From: Caldithrix sp. | GTDB lineage: Bacteria > Zhuqueibacterota > Zhuqueibacteria > Thermofontimicrobiales > Sulfurfontimicrobiaceae | Assembly (NCBI GenBank): GCA_020722815.1 | Contig: DYKB01000037.1 | Location: 1-62,172, forward strand | DNA length: 62,172 nt | Direction of reading: 5' to 3' | In this document: one piece after another, positions 29,053 to 38,514 of the stretch | Layout of the letters: every line of letters begins with the position of its first letter | Numbering within the stretch: the stretch's first letter is position 1 | Position numbers and translations under genes: made by a program | The notes under the pieces: generated by a model | Databases searched by the model: none | The model's input: the letters and a program-made list of their open reading frames with translations, nothing else | Told to the model about the DNA's origin: nothing

Positions 29053-30201
29053 TTATCTCTGCATAATTATTTTCGAAATATCTTCCAGTCGCTGCTCCCA
29101 GGAATCTTTGGCAATAAATTTCAGACGTTCTTCAACCGGGATGGGGCCATTATTTTTTAAAGCCAGCTCAATCATCGTAATAAATTCACTTTTATTTTCA
29201 TAGAGATAAATAACATCTCTAAATGAACCCAATTCAGGCAGGGGGGAGGCCACAACCGGTGTTCCCGCCGCCAGATATTCCCTTAATTTGATTGGATTTA
29301 CATTCCGGGTTAATTCGCTTTTTATAAAGGGCATCATCGCTACATCAAATACCTTGTTATAGGCGGGCAGATCTTCATATCGTTTCCGACCGAGGAAATG
29401 GATATTCGGTAAACTTTGATATTGACTGATATCGATTCGAATATCACCCAGAAAAACGAATGACCAATCAGTACGCTCGCGCGCGACTTGCGCGATGAGC
29501 TCGACATCAATCCAACTCTCCACCAGACCATAAAAGCCAATAATCGGGTGCGGAATGGATTGAATATCGGGTGGGGTCATTAAGTTGTTTTTTAAAGCCT
29601 TATTAAAGTGCGCAAAATCCACACCATGCGGGCAATAATAGGTATTGGGATTCCCCGGCTTTTTTCGTTCATAAAGTTCCCGCGATGTGGTAAAAACCAG
29701 ATCGCTCTTTTGGATAAACTCGCGCTCCTGCTGTTGAATGGCCTGGGTGGGGACACCATCGAAAGCTGAATATTCATCGACACAATAATAGATTACCCGT
29801 GATTCATTAAATTTTCCGATCAATCTCACGGTATTCGGTAAAAATGACCAGAAAATAGGATTTTTCATTTTTAATTTTTTTAATTGATATCGAATCAGAT
29901 TAATTAGTAATTGTGTATTAATGCGGGTACACCATTCCTTATTATAAAATGGCAGCACCAATGGTGTAAAAACCCAGATGTTATTCTCGACCTTTTTGAT
30001 ACCTTTCGAAAATTTATTAAATTTATTGATCATCTTGCTAAAATCGGACTTTTTTATTTCTGGTTTGCGTAGCCCAATCGAATTAACATAAAGAATCCGA
30101 TTATTTCGCGCTAAAATCCTGGCAATATGGGTTTGACTGGTGCTTAAGCCACACCCCCAATCGTCGGCTGAAAAATATAATATGTTCTCTCCTGAAAGCA
30201 T
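29053..30201 (-). CDS. Glycosyltransferase (GT-B fold), tandem paralogue 2
   Basis: 382 residues, paralogous to the downstream neighbour: 'NILYFSADDWGCGLSTSQTH', 'PHPIIGFYGLVESWIDVELI', 'IKLREYLAAGTPVVASPLPE'. Cys and aromatic positions of 'RVIYYCVDEYSAFDGVP' are also conserved between the two copies. The gap to the next gene is 12 nt. Two diverged copies may transfer different sugars, or the same sugar to successive positions. Confidence 0.85.
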   Translation of the reverse strand: MLSGENILYFSADDWGCGLSTSQTHIARILARNNRILYVNSIGLRKPEIKKSDFSKMINKFNKFSKGIKKVENNIWVFTPLVLPFYNKEWCTRINTQLLINLIRYQLKKLKMKNPIFWSFLPNTVRLIGKFNESRVIYYCVDEYSAFDGVPTQAIQQQEREFIQKSDLVFTTSRELYERKKPGNPNTYYCPHGVDFAHFNKALKNNLMTPPDIQSIPHPIIGFYGLVESWIDVELIAQVARERTDWSFVFLGDIRIDISQYQSLPNIHFLGRKRYEDLPAYNKVFDVAMMPFIKSELTRNVNPIKLREYLAAGTPVVASPLPELGSFRDVIYLYENKSEFITMIELALKNNGPIPVEERLKFIAKDSWEQRLEDISKIIMQR

Positions 30202-30258
30202 GTATCTTTTTCTTCCTATCTTTTAGAATTTAACTTTTCGATGTCGATTTTTATCTTT

Positions 30259-31233
30259 TTAAAAAATCGTCCGGTAATATTGATAAACTCGATCAAGAGA
30301 TTTGTTAATAAGTTTGTCTCCTTGCCACAATATTGATTCTATAAGATTGATTTTGGGAATAAAAGCCGGATTTTGTACCCGCCTTATATCGTTTTGGGCA
30401 ATTTTATAGAATTCAGATGCCGTTATAAATTTAAAAGCCTTATCGGATTTGAGCAAGTTAAGTAAAGTTACAAATTTTTTTACATGGTGTTTTAATGGCC
30501 AATAATGTTGCCGTGGCCTATATTTACGTGTTTGAATTTCATTATATCCGATAAAGCTAAAACTATGCAAAGTAATAACGATCGTTTGCATTTGATACAT
30601 TTTAAATTTCTGGAAAATATATTTTAAAAGAAATAACGGTTCATTTATATCAATTAGTCGATATTTTACACATTTTAGACCACATGGCATATAAAAAAAG
30701 GTCACCGGAACTTCAAGAATTGAATTGATTTGGGAAATCTGGTTTTTGAGATCATATTGTCGTGATAATTCACAATCCGGCCAATTCCAGTAATAAGAAT
30801 AATCATTGAAAATTTGATTTTTTGCCAGGGCTTTTAATGTATTCTCATTCGCCCCAAAGTCACCCGCCCGATGTCCAGTTGGGGCCATCCCTGTCCATTG
30901 TCGCAATTTTTGTTTTCCATATCCGATTATCTCGGTTTGTTCTGACAGTGTATAACAAGCCAGATTTTGACGCTTTCGGTCATAACGCCAGTTTGGATGC
31001 GTATGGAGCTGAATATCATGCCCCTGTTTTAAAATTTGCTCACACGCCTTCTGGATTTGCTGTTCCTTTTGATAGACATCCACGAAAAATGTCGCCTTGA
31101 TATCGAATTCCCGACAAATGGTAAGGATTCTGTCTAAACCATATTTTTCACCATTTTTTTCATACCAGACACCCATTTCATCCCGGTGGTTCGAAAATTC
31201 AGTATCAAATGTCAGAATCACAAAGTGTTGCAT
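30259..31233 (-). CDS. Polysaccharide deacetylase family protein
   Basis: A 324-residue NodB-homology protein with no signal peptide. Motif 1 is 'VILTFDTEFSN' (Asp pair region), followed by 'KATFFVDVYQKE'. The His motif is 'GHDIQLHTHPNW', and 'TGHRAGDFGANENTLKAL' supplies the Arg motif. The 'HTHPNW' form matches WalW-like deacetylases of polysaccharide loci. It starts two bases after the stop of the upstream glycosyltransferase. Probable N-deacetylase of a sugar intermediate; the substrate is unknown. Confidence 0.8.
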   Translation of the reverse strand: MQHFVILTFDTEFSNHRDEMGVWYEKNGEKYGLDRILTICREFDIKATFFVDVYQKEQQIQKACEQILKQGHDIQLHTHPNWRYDRKRQNLACYTLSEQTEIIGYGKQKLRQWTGMAPTGHRAGDFGANENTLKALAKNQIFNDYSYYWNWPDCELSRQYDLKNQISQINSILEVPVTFFYMPCGLKCVKYRLIDINEPLFLLKYIFQKFKMYQMQTIVITLHSFSFIGYNEIQTRKYRPRQHYWPLKHHVKKFVTLLNLLKSDKAFKFITASEFYKIAQNDIRRVQNPAFIPKINLIESILWQGDKLINKSLDRVYQYYRTIF

Positions 31234-31235
31234 GA

Positions 31236-32420
31236 TTATTCAATTTTCTTTGTTTTATATACGGCGCTAAAAAATTTTGTCATTTCTTCCGCGACATCTT
31301 TCCAGGTTCGATCAAAGCGTGATTTTCGAGATTCAGCTTCATCTGGTGATACTATTTTTTGTCGTAAAGATTTTCCCAGCGCTTCAATATCGCCGGGTGG
31401 AATTAATTTATCGGTATCGTCAGTGGTCACCAATTCGGGAATGCCACCAACCCGGGAAGCTATAAATGGTAATCCACAGGCACGGGCTTCGATTAAGGTG
31501 ACCGGAAAGCCTTCATGATAACTAGGAAGACAAAGCAGATCACAGGCATTCATCCAGACCGGGATTTCTGTATGGGGCCGGGCGCCCAGTAACATGATGC
31601 GATCAACCAGATTCAGTTTTTTTAGCTGCTGCTGCAAAGCGGTCCGGAGCGGGCCTGTACCAATAAGCAGCAAATTTACATCAGGATTACTTTTGGCTAA
31701 ATAGTGATGAAAAGCTTCAATTAAATTGGAAATTCCCTTGATGGGAATTAAATTCCCGACGAACAGAATATATTTTTTATCTGATTGTAAATGAAGCTGT
31801 TGTCGACAAATTTGCCGGTCTTGAACTTTAAAGCCGGGATCAACGGCATTATAAAGCCGGAGAACCTTGATTGCTGGAATACCCAGGTTGACTATCTTGC
31901 TCTTTAAGGCTTCGCTCACCGAAAAAATCACATCCGCTGCGTGTAAAGCCTTTAAAACCCCTATTTTTCTTCCCCAATAGTTTAAATCGACATTGATATC
32001 AGAGCCATGAATTTTCAAAGCCAGCGGGCAATCATATTTTTTCGAAAAGTAAGCCGCAGCCAATCCTTCCGGATAGGCGTAATGGGCCAGAATCAAGTCA
32101 AATTTAAATGTTGATCGAATTTGTGCCATGGTCTTTTTGAGCCCCTGACGTAACAAATAGCCATAAAACATTCTTCCAATTTTCGGTGTCACCAGGTAAG
32201 CTGGATGATAAACCGGAATATTTTCAATCGTTTCTCGGGCTGGTATCTGAGAATATTTAGACCAGGTTTTGAAAAATTTGACTTTCGGGAACCAGGGTAC
32301 TGGTGCGACCACCTGCACCTCATGGATTTTTGATAGCGCTTTGGTTTCATCAAAAACAAAGGTACCAAAATGCGGTTCCAGGATATTGGGAAAAATTTTG
32401 CTGATAATTAATATTTTCAT
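31236..32420 (-). CDS. Glycosyltransferase family 4 protein
   Basis: 394 residues with both GT4 Rossmann halves: an N-terminal acceptor domain ('PHFGTFVFDETKALSKIHEV', 'DLILAHYAYPEGLAAAYFSK', 'ALKIHGSDINVD') and a C-terminal donor domain ('YILFVGNLIPIKGISNLIEA', 'LLCLPSYHEGFPVTLIEARA', 'GGIPELVTTDD'). The E-x7-E type motif 'EGFPVTLIEA' is intact. Genes on both sides are within 10 nt, so it is operonic. Confidence 0.9.
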   Translation of the reverse strand: MKILIISKIFPNILEPHFGTFVFDETKALSKIHEVQVVAPVPWFPKVKFFKTWSKYSQIPARETIENIPVYHPAYLVTPKIGRMFYGYLLRQGLKKTMAQIRSTFKFDLILAHYAYPEGLAAAYFSKKYDCPLALKIHGSDINVDLNYWGRKIGVLKALHAADVIFSVSEALKSKIVNLGIPAIKVLRLYNAVDPGFKVQDRQICRQQLHLQSDKKYILFVGNLIPIKGISNLIEAFHHYLAKSNPDVNLLLIGTGPLRTALQQQLKKLNLVDRIMLLGARPHTEIPVWMNACDLLCLPSYHEGFPVTLIEARACGLPFIASRVGGIPELVTTDDTDKLIPPGDIEALGKSLRQKIVSPDEAESRKSRFDRTWKDVAEEMTKFFSAVYKTKKIE

Positions 32421-32430
32421 GGATGATTTT

Positions 32431-33543
32431 TCACTGTTTTATTGAGTTTCGGTAAAGTGATTGGTATTCGGAAACCATTTTGGGGATGGTAAATTTTTCT
32501 TCCACCCGCTTGCGTCCATTTAAACCTAAATTTTTCGTCAGTTCTGGATTATTGATTAAAAGTTCAATTTTTTCGGTAATTTGATTTAAATTGCTGCGAG
32601 GAATTACCAATCCAGTCTGATTATGCCGAACCACTTCCGGGTTCCCTCCGACTTCAGTGGCAATGACCGGGATGGAATTGGCCATAGCTTCCAATAGCAC
32701 GTTGGAAATTCCTTCTGAAATAGAAGTGAGGGCGAATAAATTGATCAATTGTAAATAGTTGGAAACCTCTTTTTGATAGCCGGTAAAAATGGTTTGGGAA
32801 CTGATCCCCAGTTCTTGCGTTAATTTTTCCAATTCCGCACGTTGGCTCCCATCTCCCACAATCATTAACTTTGCATGGCGATATTTTATTAGAACAGGCG
32901 CACTCATCCGGATCAGTGAGGCGTAATCTTTAACCGGCTCAAGACGTCCGATTGTCCCAATCACAAAATCGTTTGATGCCAGTCCTAATTGGGCGCGGAG
33001 ACTGGCGAGATTTGAATTTTGGCCATTGCTGGAAATCTGAACGCCATTATAGATTGTCTGGATTTTTGATTCTTTAATTTTGAAATCGATTGCCAACATT
33101 TTTTTTATATCTTCTGATACGCCGACAAATTTTGAGACCAGAAAGGAAAGCCGTTTACATTTTTGACCCTCATCGACTGGAATTCGTCCCCGAATGTCAG
33201 CGATGACCCCCGGTACACCAGCCAATTTGGCAGCGATGGCCCCATACAACAGCGCAGCAAAATTCCGGGTATGAACAATGTCAATTCTTTGTTTTCTCAT
33301 AATCCGGGCGATTTTTACCGGCAGCCAGTAGTCGACACCATCCCCTTTTTCGAAAATATAAATTGGAATATTTTCATCGTGCAGTCGATGCTGAATAGAG
33401 TTCTGGTAATTTTTAAAATCAAAACAGAATATTTGATTTTCAAAGAGATCCGTATCCATCCCATTTATGAGTGTGATTAAAGCCGTTTCCATTCCTCCAA
33501 TTTCCAGAGAAGGAAGTACATGCATAATTCTTATTTTTTTCAT
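32431..33543 (-). CDS. Glycosyltransferase family 4 protein, exosortase-locus (TIGR03088-like) type
   Basis: 370 residues. It opens 'IRIMHVLPSLEIGGMETALI', the pattern of sugar transferases found in exosortase/PEP-CTERM-associated polysaccharide loci. It continues with 'DIVHTRNFAALLYGAIAAKL', 'VIGTIGRLEPVKDYASLIRM' and the donor motif 'EGISNVLLEAMANSIPVIAT'. It is the first gene of the distal half of the locus, after a 503-nt non-coding gap, so a second promoter upstream is plausible. Confidence 0.87.
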   Translation of the reverse strand: MKKIRIMHVLPSLEIGGMETALITLINGMDTDLFENQIFCFDFKNYQNSIQHRLHDENIPIYIFEKGDGVDYWLPVKIARIMRKQRIDIVHTRNFAALLYGAIAAKLAGVPGVIADIRGRIPVDEGQKCKRLSFLVSKFVGVSEDIKKMLAIDFKIKESKIQTIYNGVQISSNGQNSNLASLRAQLGLASNDFVIGTIGRLEPVKDYASLIRMSAPVLIKYRHAKLMIVGDGSQRAELEKLTQELGISSQTIFTGYQKEVSNYLQLINLFALTSISEGISNVLLEAMANSIPVIATEVGGNPEVVRHNQTGLVIPRSNLNQITEKIELLINNPELTKNLGLNGRKRVEEKFTIPKMVSEYQSLYRNSIKQ

Positions 33544-34046
33544 CAGTTACACGCTGTTTTTAAGAGTTTTGATAGAGAATAGGGGATCCGAATTGAAGGA
33601 AATTACATTTTGGTACGAATTCACCTTTTGTCGAATTTCTTGTCACCAGGTATTCATTTGAATTGAAAATATTATTCGCCTGACAAAAATGTCGTTACGT
33701 ACGCTTTCAATAATCCAGAATAGTGGTGAGAAGAGCATGGCGAACTGGTAACATTTAACCATTTCTTGAATACTGAATTGGATCGAACCGGTTGAACCCA
33801 CACACTTTTTCCCCGCTTTTGAGAAATGAAAACTTTTAGGGAAAAGTGAAGATGCTAATAATTATCAATTATTTTCAGCGTAAAATCATTGTTTTACCGA
33901 TTGGTTTGAATATAATTACCCTGTTTTTTCTTCAATTGGTACCACTTTCTGGTGTACTCGCCAGACTTCTGGATTTATGATTAATTTTTGATTGATTGAC
34001 CTCATTTCATCTTTCCAGAAGTCAAGGAAAAATCCCCCTTGCTTAA
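33544..34046. other. Non-coding gap inside the polysaccharide locus with inverted repeats
   Basis: No credible gene is seen in these 503 bases. GACTTCTGGA (33963-33972) and TCCAGAAGTC (34013-34022) form a perfect 10-bp inverted repeat with a 40-nt spacer, and a small CAAGG/CCTTG hairpin lies just upstream of it near 34023-34042. AT-rich palindromes occur near 33852-33875. It may end one transcript and start another. No clear -35/-10 pair was found on the minus strand. Confidence 0.4.
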
Positions 34047-34232
34047 TTAACGAATTGCATTTTTATGAAATGCCGATTCATGCAATTTGCGAATTTTGTA
34101 CTGCTTATCCTGAAAACGATTTCGTCTTTTTTGTTTGTATTTTTGTACATAAACGCTTAAATATGCGACAACCAGAACTAAAATATTGAACGAAGCAATA
34201 ACCTGTCCTAAAATTCCACCGATTTCTTCCAT
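34047..34232 (-). CDS. Small single-pass membrane protein downstream of the flippase
   Basis: 61 residues. An N-terminal hydrophobic helix (about 6-28, 'ILGQVIASFNILVLVVAYLS') is followed by a strongly basic tail ('QKYKQKRRNRFQDKQYKIRK'), giving an N-out/C-in orientation by the positive-inside rule. TGAGGT sits a few bases before the ATG, and the gene starts 16 nt after the flippase stop, consistent with coupling. I recognise no family. It could be an accessory of the flippase or polymerase. Confidence 0.5.
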   Translation of the reverse strand: MEEIGGILGQVIASFNILVLVVAYLSVYVQKYKQKRRNRFQDKQYKIRKLHESAFHKNAIR

Positions 34233-34248
34233 TGTACCTCAGTTGTTT

Positions 34249-35790
34249 CTAGCTTTTTGGGGCATTCGTGATTTTGCCATATAATTTTTCATATATTTGT
34301 CTGATATAATACCGACTTTTATGGTCAAAAATATAAATTGGGATTATATAGATTGTAATTCCAAGAATAATTTTTAATAATAAATTGATAAGTTGTGATT
34401 TAAAGGGAAAATGCGTTAGTTGCAATGCAAAGTACATTCCAATTGAACTCAAAAAACAGATTAAATAACAACGAAAGTCCGGTTTAATTTTTATATAGGG
34501 GGAGGATTTAATAAATCCAATGACCACCTGGAAAAAACAACTGATTAAAGTGGCAACCGCTGCCCCATTAATGCCCCAGATTGGAACAAATAGGACATTG
34601 AGAATCATATTTAACAACGCCGTATAGAGCATAAGTCGGGCAATTACGCCGGTCTTTTTTTGGATATGCAAGCCAACGGTGGTGGGAAAAAATGCTCCGG
34701 CGATCATCACGCCGATAATGACCCAGGCTACCAGTTGTGTTGCTGCCAGATATTCTTTGGTTGCAATAACCAGGGTGATGTCATAAGTTATCGCAATGAG
34801 CCCAAAAATAACCGGAAAAGCAATCATGATATAAATAGAAAAGTATTGCGAAATAAATTTTTCAGTTTCCGCTTGACCCTGTCGCGCACTAATGTTCATG
34901 GTAATCGGTACCAATGCGGCATCTAATGTATCAACAAAGAGATTTTGAACATAGGAGGCGAGATTATAACCAAAACTGTAGAGTGCTACCGCAGTCTCGC
35001 CCATAAAGAATTGGATCACATAGCGATCCCCCACGCTGTTGATAAAATGGGAGATATTCTGGCCAATTAATGGAATACCGTATCGGGCACTCGTCTTCAG
35101 GTCGGTATATGAAAATTGAAACAAGGTGGCACGGTAATGAAAAATAATATAGACTATTAAAAAAAAGAGGATGAGTCCTTCTCCCAGAATGAGACCTTCA
35201 TACAGACCCCGGAGACGATGTTCAAAATATACGAGAAAAATGACCGCAAAAATCATCCCGGCGTAACGCTGTAAAACATGCCCAACCACATAAAAAGTGA
35301 CTTTTTCCTTGATTCGGACTAGCGCAAAAATTAATTCTGCCAGATTTTGGAACACGACCAGAATCGCTGCAAACCCCAATAGATGCAGGGTATCATGAGA
35401 AATAAATGAATTCTCGGGTACAAACCGGATGATATTCAAAAGTATCACGCCGATAAATGAGATGAAAAAAGTCGTCCAAAAAAGGGTCGTAAAAAGCCGC
35501 GTAGCAGCCATTTCAGATTGTTTTTGATAATCGCTATAAAACCGAAACAGCGCCGGCTTCAGTCCGGCTGCGGTAATGAACACCATTAATCGGATGGTCA
35601 TACTAACAATGTTCATGATTCCATACTCTTCGAGTGTCAAAATTTTGACAAAAACAGGAAAAGAGATAAAACTGGCACCAATTACCAGAATTTCTCCGAT
35701 AAAATATTGTGAAGAATGATTTGCTAATTTCTTGATCCAGTTCATTCGTTTGTTCCGTTCATTCTCAAAGTCATTTCGTGACTCTCCCAT
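34249..35790 (-). CDS. wzx: Oligosaccharide flippase (Wzx, MOP superfamily)
   Basis: A 513-residue protein with about 12-14 transmembrane helices. It carries the typical N-terminal 'GEILVIGASFISFPVFVKIL', then 'LEEYGIMNIVSMTIRLMVFI' and 'YGIPLIGQNISHFINSVGDR', common in Wzx/RfbX proteins. It would move the lipid-linked repeat unit across the inner membrane. The annotated start has 15 charged residues before the alternative in-frame ATG at 35745; neither has a convincing ribosome site. It sits between the polymerase gene and a small membrane protein. Confidence 0.87.
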   Translation of the reverse strand: MGESRNDFENERNKRMNWIKKLANHSSQYFIGEILVIGASFISFPVFVKILTLEEYGIMNIVSMTIRLMVFITAAGLKPALFRFYSDYQKQSEMAATRLFTTLFWTTFFISFIGVILLNIIRFVPENSFISHDTLHLLGFAAILVVFQNLAELIFALVRIKEKVTFYVVGHVLQRYAGMIFAVIFLVYFEHRLRGLYEGLILGEGLILFFLIVYIIFHYRATLFQFSYTDLKTSARYGIPLIGQNISHFINSVGDRYVIQFFMGETAVALYSFGYNLASYVQNLFVDTLDAALVPITMNISARQGQAETEKFISQYFSIYIMIAFPVIFGLIAITYDITLVIATKEYLAATQLVAWVIIGVMIAGAFFPTTVGLHIQKKTGVIARLMLYTALLNMILNVLFVPIWGINGAAVATLISCFFQVVIGFIKSSPYIKIKPDFRCYLICFLSSIGMYFALQLTHFPFKSQLINLLLKIILGITIYIIPIYIFDHKSRYYIRQIYEKLYGKITNAPKS

Positions 35791-35826
35791 TTCAGCAACC
35801 AGCCATTTCAGGTGGTGGTCAAGATG

Positions 35827-37248
35827 TTAGTCCAGGATTATTCCAGTCCCATTGGCAGGGCTTAAGGACATAAATTCTGTTGGTTTTTGATAATAATTTT
35901 GTTTTTCGCGAGTGCGAAAGATATTGTAAATTGCGACACCTAATCCTAAAACAATATAAAGCATCCATTCATGTTCCTTTACCGAAAAAGAAGTGTTTAC
36001 TAAAAATCCAGCCAATGCGGTGCGAATTGATTGCGCAAGTACCGTAATGGCGGCTTTCTCCTGACCATATTCTGCAAGTTTCGTTTCCACGACAATCAAC
36101 TGACGAATGGTCGTAAAAATCATCGCCAGATAACAAAAAATACCAATCCAGCCGCTTTCAGCGGAAACCTTCACCGGGGTATTATGTGCCTGCAGATAGT
36201 TTGGCCCGCCATAATCTCCAACATATTCGATAAACTGATTAAAACCAATTCCTTCCGGATAGCGGAGCAGAATTCTTCCACCGGCTTGCCAGGCTTCCAG
36301 GCGATGGCTGGCCGATTCATCCTCAGCATCAAAGCCGCTTTCTTCGCCTCGTCCGGCCAGAACCACCGGAATAGCGACGATGGCCATGAGCATTCCTGCC
36401 GTTACGATAAAATATTTTTGTCGTTTGGTCAATTTGGTACATGAAATTATTGAAAAAAAACCAACAGTCATTAAGCCCAGTAAACCGCCCCGCGAAGCGG
36501 TCAGGATCAACGTGGCGGTAATCATCAGCATCATAACTGATAAAATGGCTGCAATGAATAGTGAACGCTCGAGTTCAATTAATTTAAAAAGTAATGGCCA
36601 ACTGACAACCATGATGAGCGCCAGGTCATTTGGATTATCATACATCCCGTAGGAGGCTAATCGTCCGGCAATCATTTTTTCCGGGGTAAAAATATAGATA
36701 TCCAGCGCATAAAGTGCCACAACCAGCACTGCGAGTATCGATGACCACATAACAAATCGAATTCGGGGGATGGAATTCGCGAGACTGGCCACTAAAAAGT
36801 AAATGATGAAAATTTTAATCCAGACCATAAATGTTTCGATGATATAACCCGCCCAACCAGCATGAACTGAACCAACCGTTTCCATGATCATCAAGCCCAG
36901 CACGAACAGACTCTGGATATTCCAGGCAAAATCGCCGATTCTTTTGCTGCCAAAGCCCAGAAACCAACTAAAAAAGCTGGCACCGGAAATTAAAAAGAAT
37001 GGTCGAAAGAGTTCAAGGGTTTCATTAAACAGGCCAGGCTGGGCAATTGACAAAAAGACCAGGATAAAGATGCTAAAAAATGGCCAATTCAGGCAAAAAA
37101 TGACCAAAACAATCATCCAAAGGCCAGTAAATTTGACATCATCTTTTACATAAAGATACGCGGTCACAAAAGAACCAAAAATGACACTGGTATACAATAA
37201 AATTTGTTTGAAAATTGTTTTAATTTTAAATCTAAGCAGCCCGGACAT
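35827..37248 (-). CDS. O-antigen ligase / polysaccharide polymerase family (Wzy-like)
   Basis: A 473-residue multi-pass membrane protein (about 11-12 helices) with the Wzy_C/O-antigen ligase pattern: short loops, then a large periplasmic loop with 'ASHRLEAWQAGGRILLRYPE' and 'GIGFNQFIEYVGDYGGPNYL', then 'AHNTPVKVSAESGWIGIFCY'. The conserved His of the ligase motif is in 'QAHN'. It would polymerise repeat units in the periplasm. Position between glycosyltransferase and flippase is standard for Wzy loci. Confidence 0.87.
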   Translation of the reverse strand: MSGLLRFKIKTIFKQILLYTSVIFGSFVTAYLYVKDDVKFTGLWMIVLVIFCLNWPFFSIFILVFLSIAQPGLFNETLELFRPFFLISGASFFSWFLGFGSKRIGDFAWNIQSLFVLGLMIMETVGSVHAGWAGYIIETFMVWIKIFIIYFLVASLANSIPRIRFVMWSSILAVLVVALYALDIYIFTPEKMIAGRLASYGMYDNPNDLALIMVVSWPLLFKLIELERSLFIAAILSVMMLMITATLILTASRGGLLGLMTVGFFSIISCTKLTKRQKYFIVTAGMLMAIVAIPVVLAGRGEESGFDAEDESASHRLEAWQAGGRILLRYPEGIGFNQFIEYVGDYGGPNYLQAHNTPVKVSAESGWIGIFCYLAMIFTTIRQLIVVETKLAEYGQEKAAITVLAQSIRTALAGFLVNTSFSVKEHEWMLYIVLGLGVAIYNIFRTREKQNYYQKPTEFMSLSPANGTGIILD

Positions 37249-37293
37249 TTTATGCTCTGAATATAATTGAATTGAAACTTATTAAAATTTATA

Positions 37294-38454
37294 TTATGCA
37301 ACCTTTTTTTGAGAAATTTCTTCAACAATGGAAACAAATTCTCTTGCAATGACCTCCCAATTGTATTGATTTTGTACCGATTCGAATCCCTTCTGGATAT
37401 AGCCAATGGCGCCATCCTGATTATTCACTAGCTGACGTATTGTTGATACCAGTTCTTCCACCGTATCGGCGTACCACAAATAGCCCGTATCAATTTTTTG
37501 CACCTCATCCAGGCGGGTGCTGATAACCGGCTTTTTCATGGCCATATATTCGAACAATTTGATGGGACAGGCGCGATGCGAAACAGGGATTTTTTTAAAG
37601 ATATTTAAACAAACATCCATGATATCAATGTATCGACCGATCTCGTAATGCGGCTTACCACCAGTTAGGATAATATTTTTCAGGGAATCACGTTCGATCC
37701 GCTCCTGAATTTTAGGTGTTTCCCGGCCGGAGCCTATCATGAGAAAAGTCATTTCCGGCAATTGTTGTGCGGCGGAAAGGATAAGATCGAAATCGATAAA
37801 ATATTCAAAGGAGCCAATAAAACCGATGATTGGTCGTTGATAACTATTCAACAGGTCCTGTCCGCTGCCAATTTTAAATTCTGATAAATCAACGCCATTC
37901 GGTAGCAGTCGTGATGGATAATTTAATTTTTCCAGGAGGACATTGGATACTGCCAGGGTCATGTCAGAACGTTTGAACATTTGATCCAATAAGTATTTCG
38001 CCAGTCGTAAAATTTGTAACTTTTGCAAACCGCCAATTTCATAGCGCAACATATCGATATAATCATCAGCAAAATCAAAAACAATCGGGCATTCTTTAAT
38101 CCGAAGTAATGGGTACTGCGGGATATTGTAAAGTAACATAACATCGATTCGATTTTGTCGAATAAATTTTCGGATTTCTGAAACCACCGCCAGGCTGTAA
38201 TAGCCTTTTTTGATTAGTTTATTAAGTGGAAAATGCGTTTGCCAGATGAATTCATTTAACGCAATTTCGTGAAGATGAAAATTATCCGGTATGGCAACTT
38301 CTATCTCCTGATAATTTGTTTCATTCGATTTTTGACTGGGTGGTTGAAAAACGTGAACCTGATGCCCCATCTGGGCTAATTTTGTCAATATTTGGTGATA
38401 ACGTGACCAATTTATCGCTTTCCATCTGGCCATGTATGGAAATAAAATATTCAT
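37294..38454 (-). CDS. Glycosyltransferase (GT-B fold)
   Basis: 386 residues. The N-terminal half is 'MNILFPYMARWKAINWSRYH' with 'GHQVHVFQPP', and 'PIVFDFADDYIDMLRYEIGG' resembles the region around the acceptor pocket in the tandem enzymes at 27883 and 29053. The C-terminal donor domain has 'RPIIGFIGSFEYFIDFDLIL' and 'CPIKLFEYMAMKKPVISTRL'. It is likely a distant relative of that pair. Operonic, between polymerase and epimerase genes. Confidence 0.85.
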   Translation of the reverse strand: MNILFPYMARWKAINWSRYHQILTKLAQMGHQVHVFQPPSQKSNETNYQEIEVAIPDNFHLHEIALNEFIWQTHFPLNKLIKKGYYSLAVVSEIRKFIRQNRIDVMLLYNIPQYPLLRIKECPIVFDFADDYIDMLRYEIGGLQKLQILRLAKYLLDQMFKRSDMTLAVSNVLLEKLNYPSRLLPNGVDLSEFKIGSGQDLLNSYQRPIIGFIGSFEYFIDFDLILSAAQQLPEMTFLMIGSGRETPKIQERIERDSLKNIILTGGKPHYEIGRYIDIMDVCLNIFKKIPVSHRACPIKLFEYMAMKKPVISTRLDEVQKIDTGYLWYADTVEELVSTIRQLVNNQDGAIGYIQKGFESVQNQYNWEVIAREFVSIVEEISQKKVA

Positions 38455-38514
38455 AAATCCCCCTGATTGCTTCCTGCAATGCTGCTTCCTTATTATAATA
38501 ATGGCTAAATCAAT

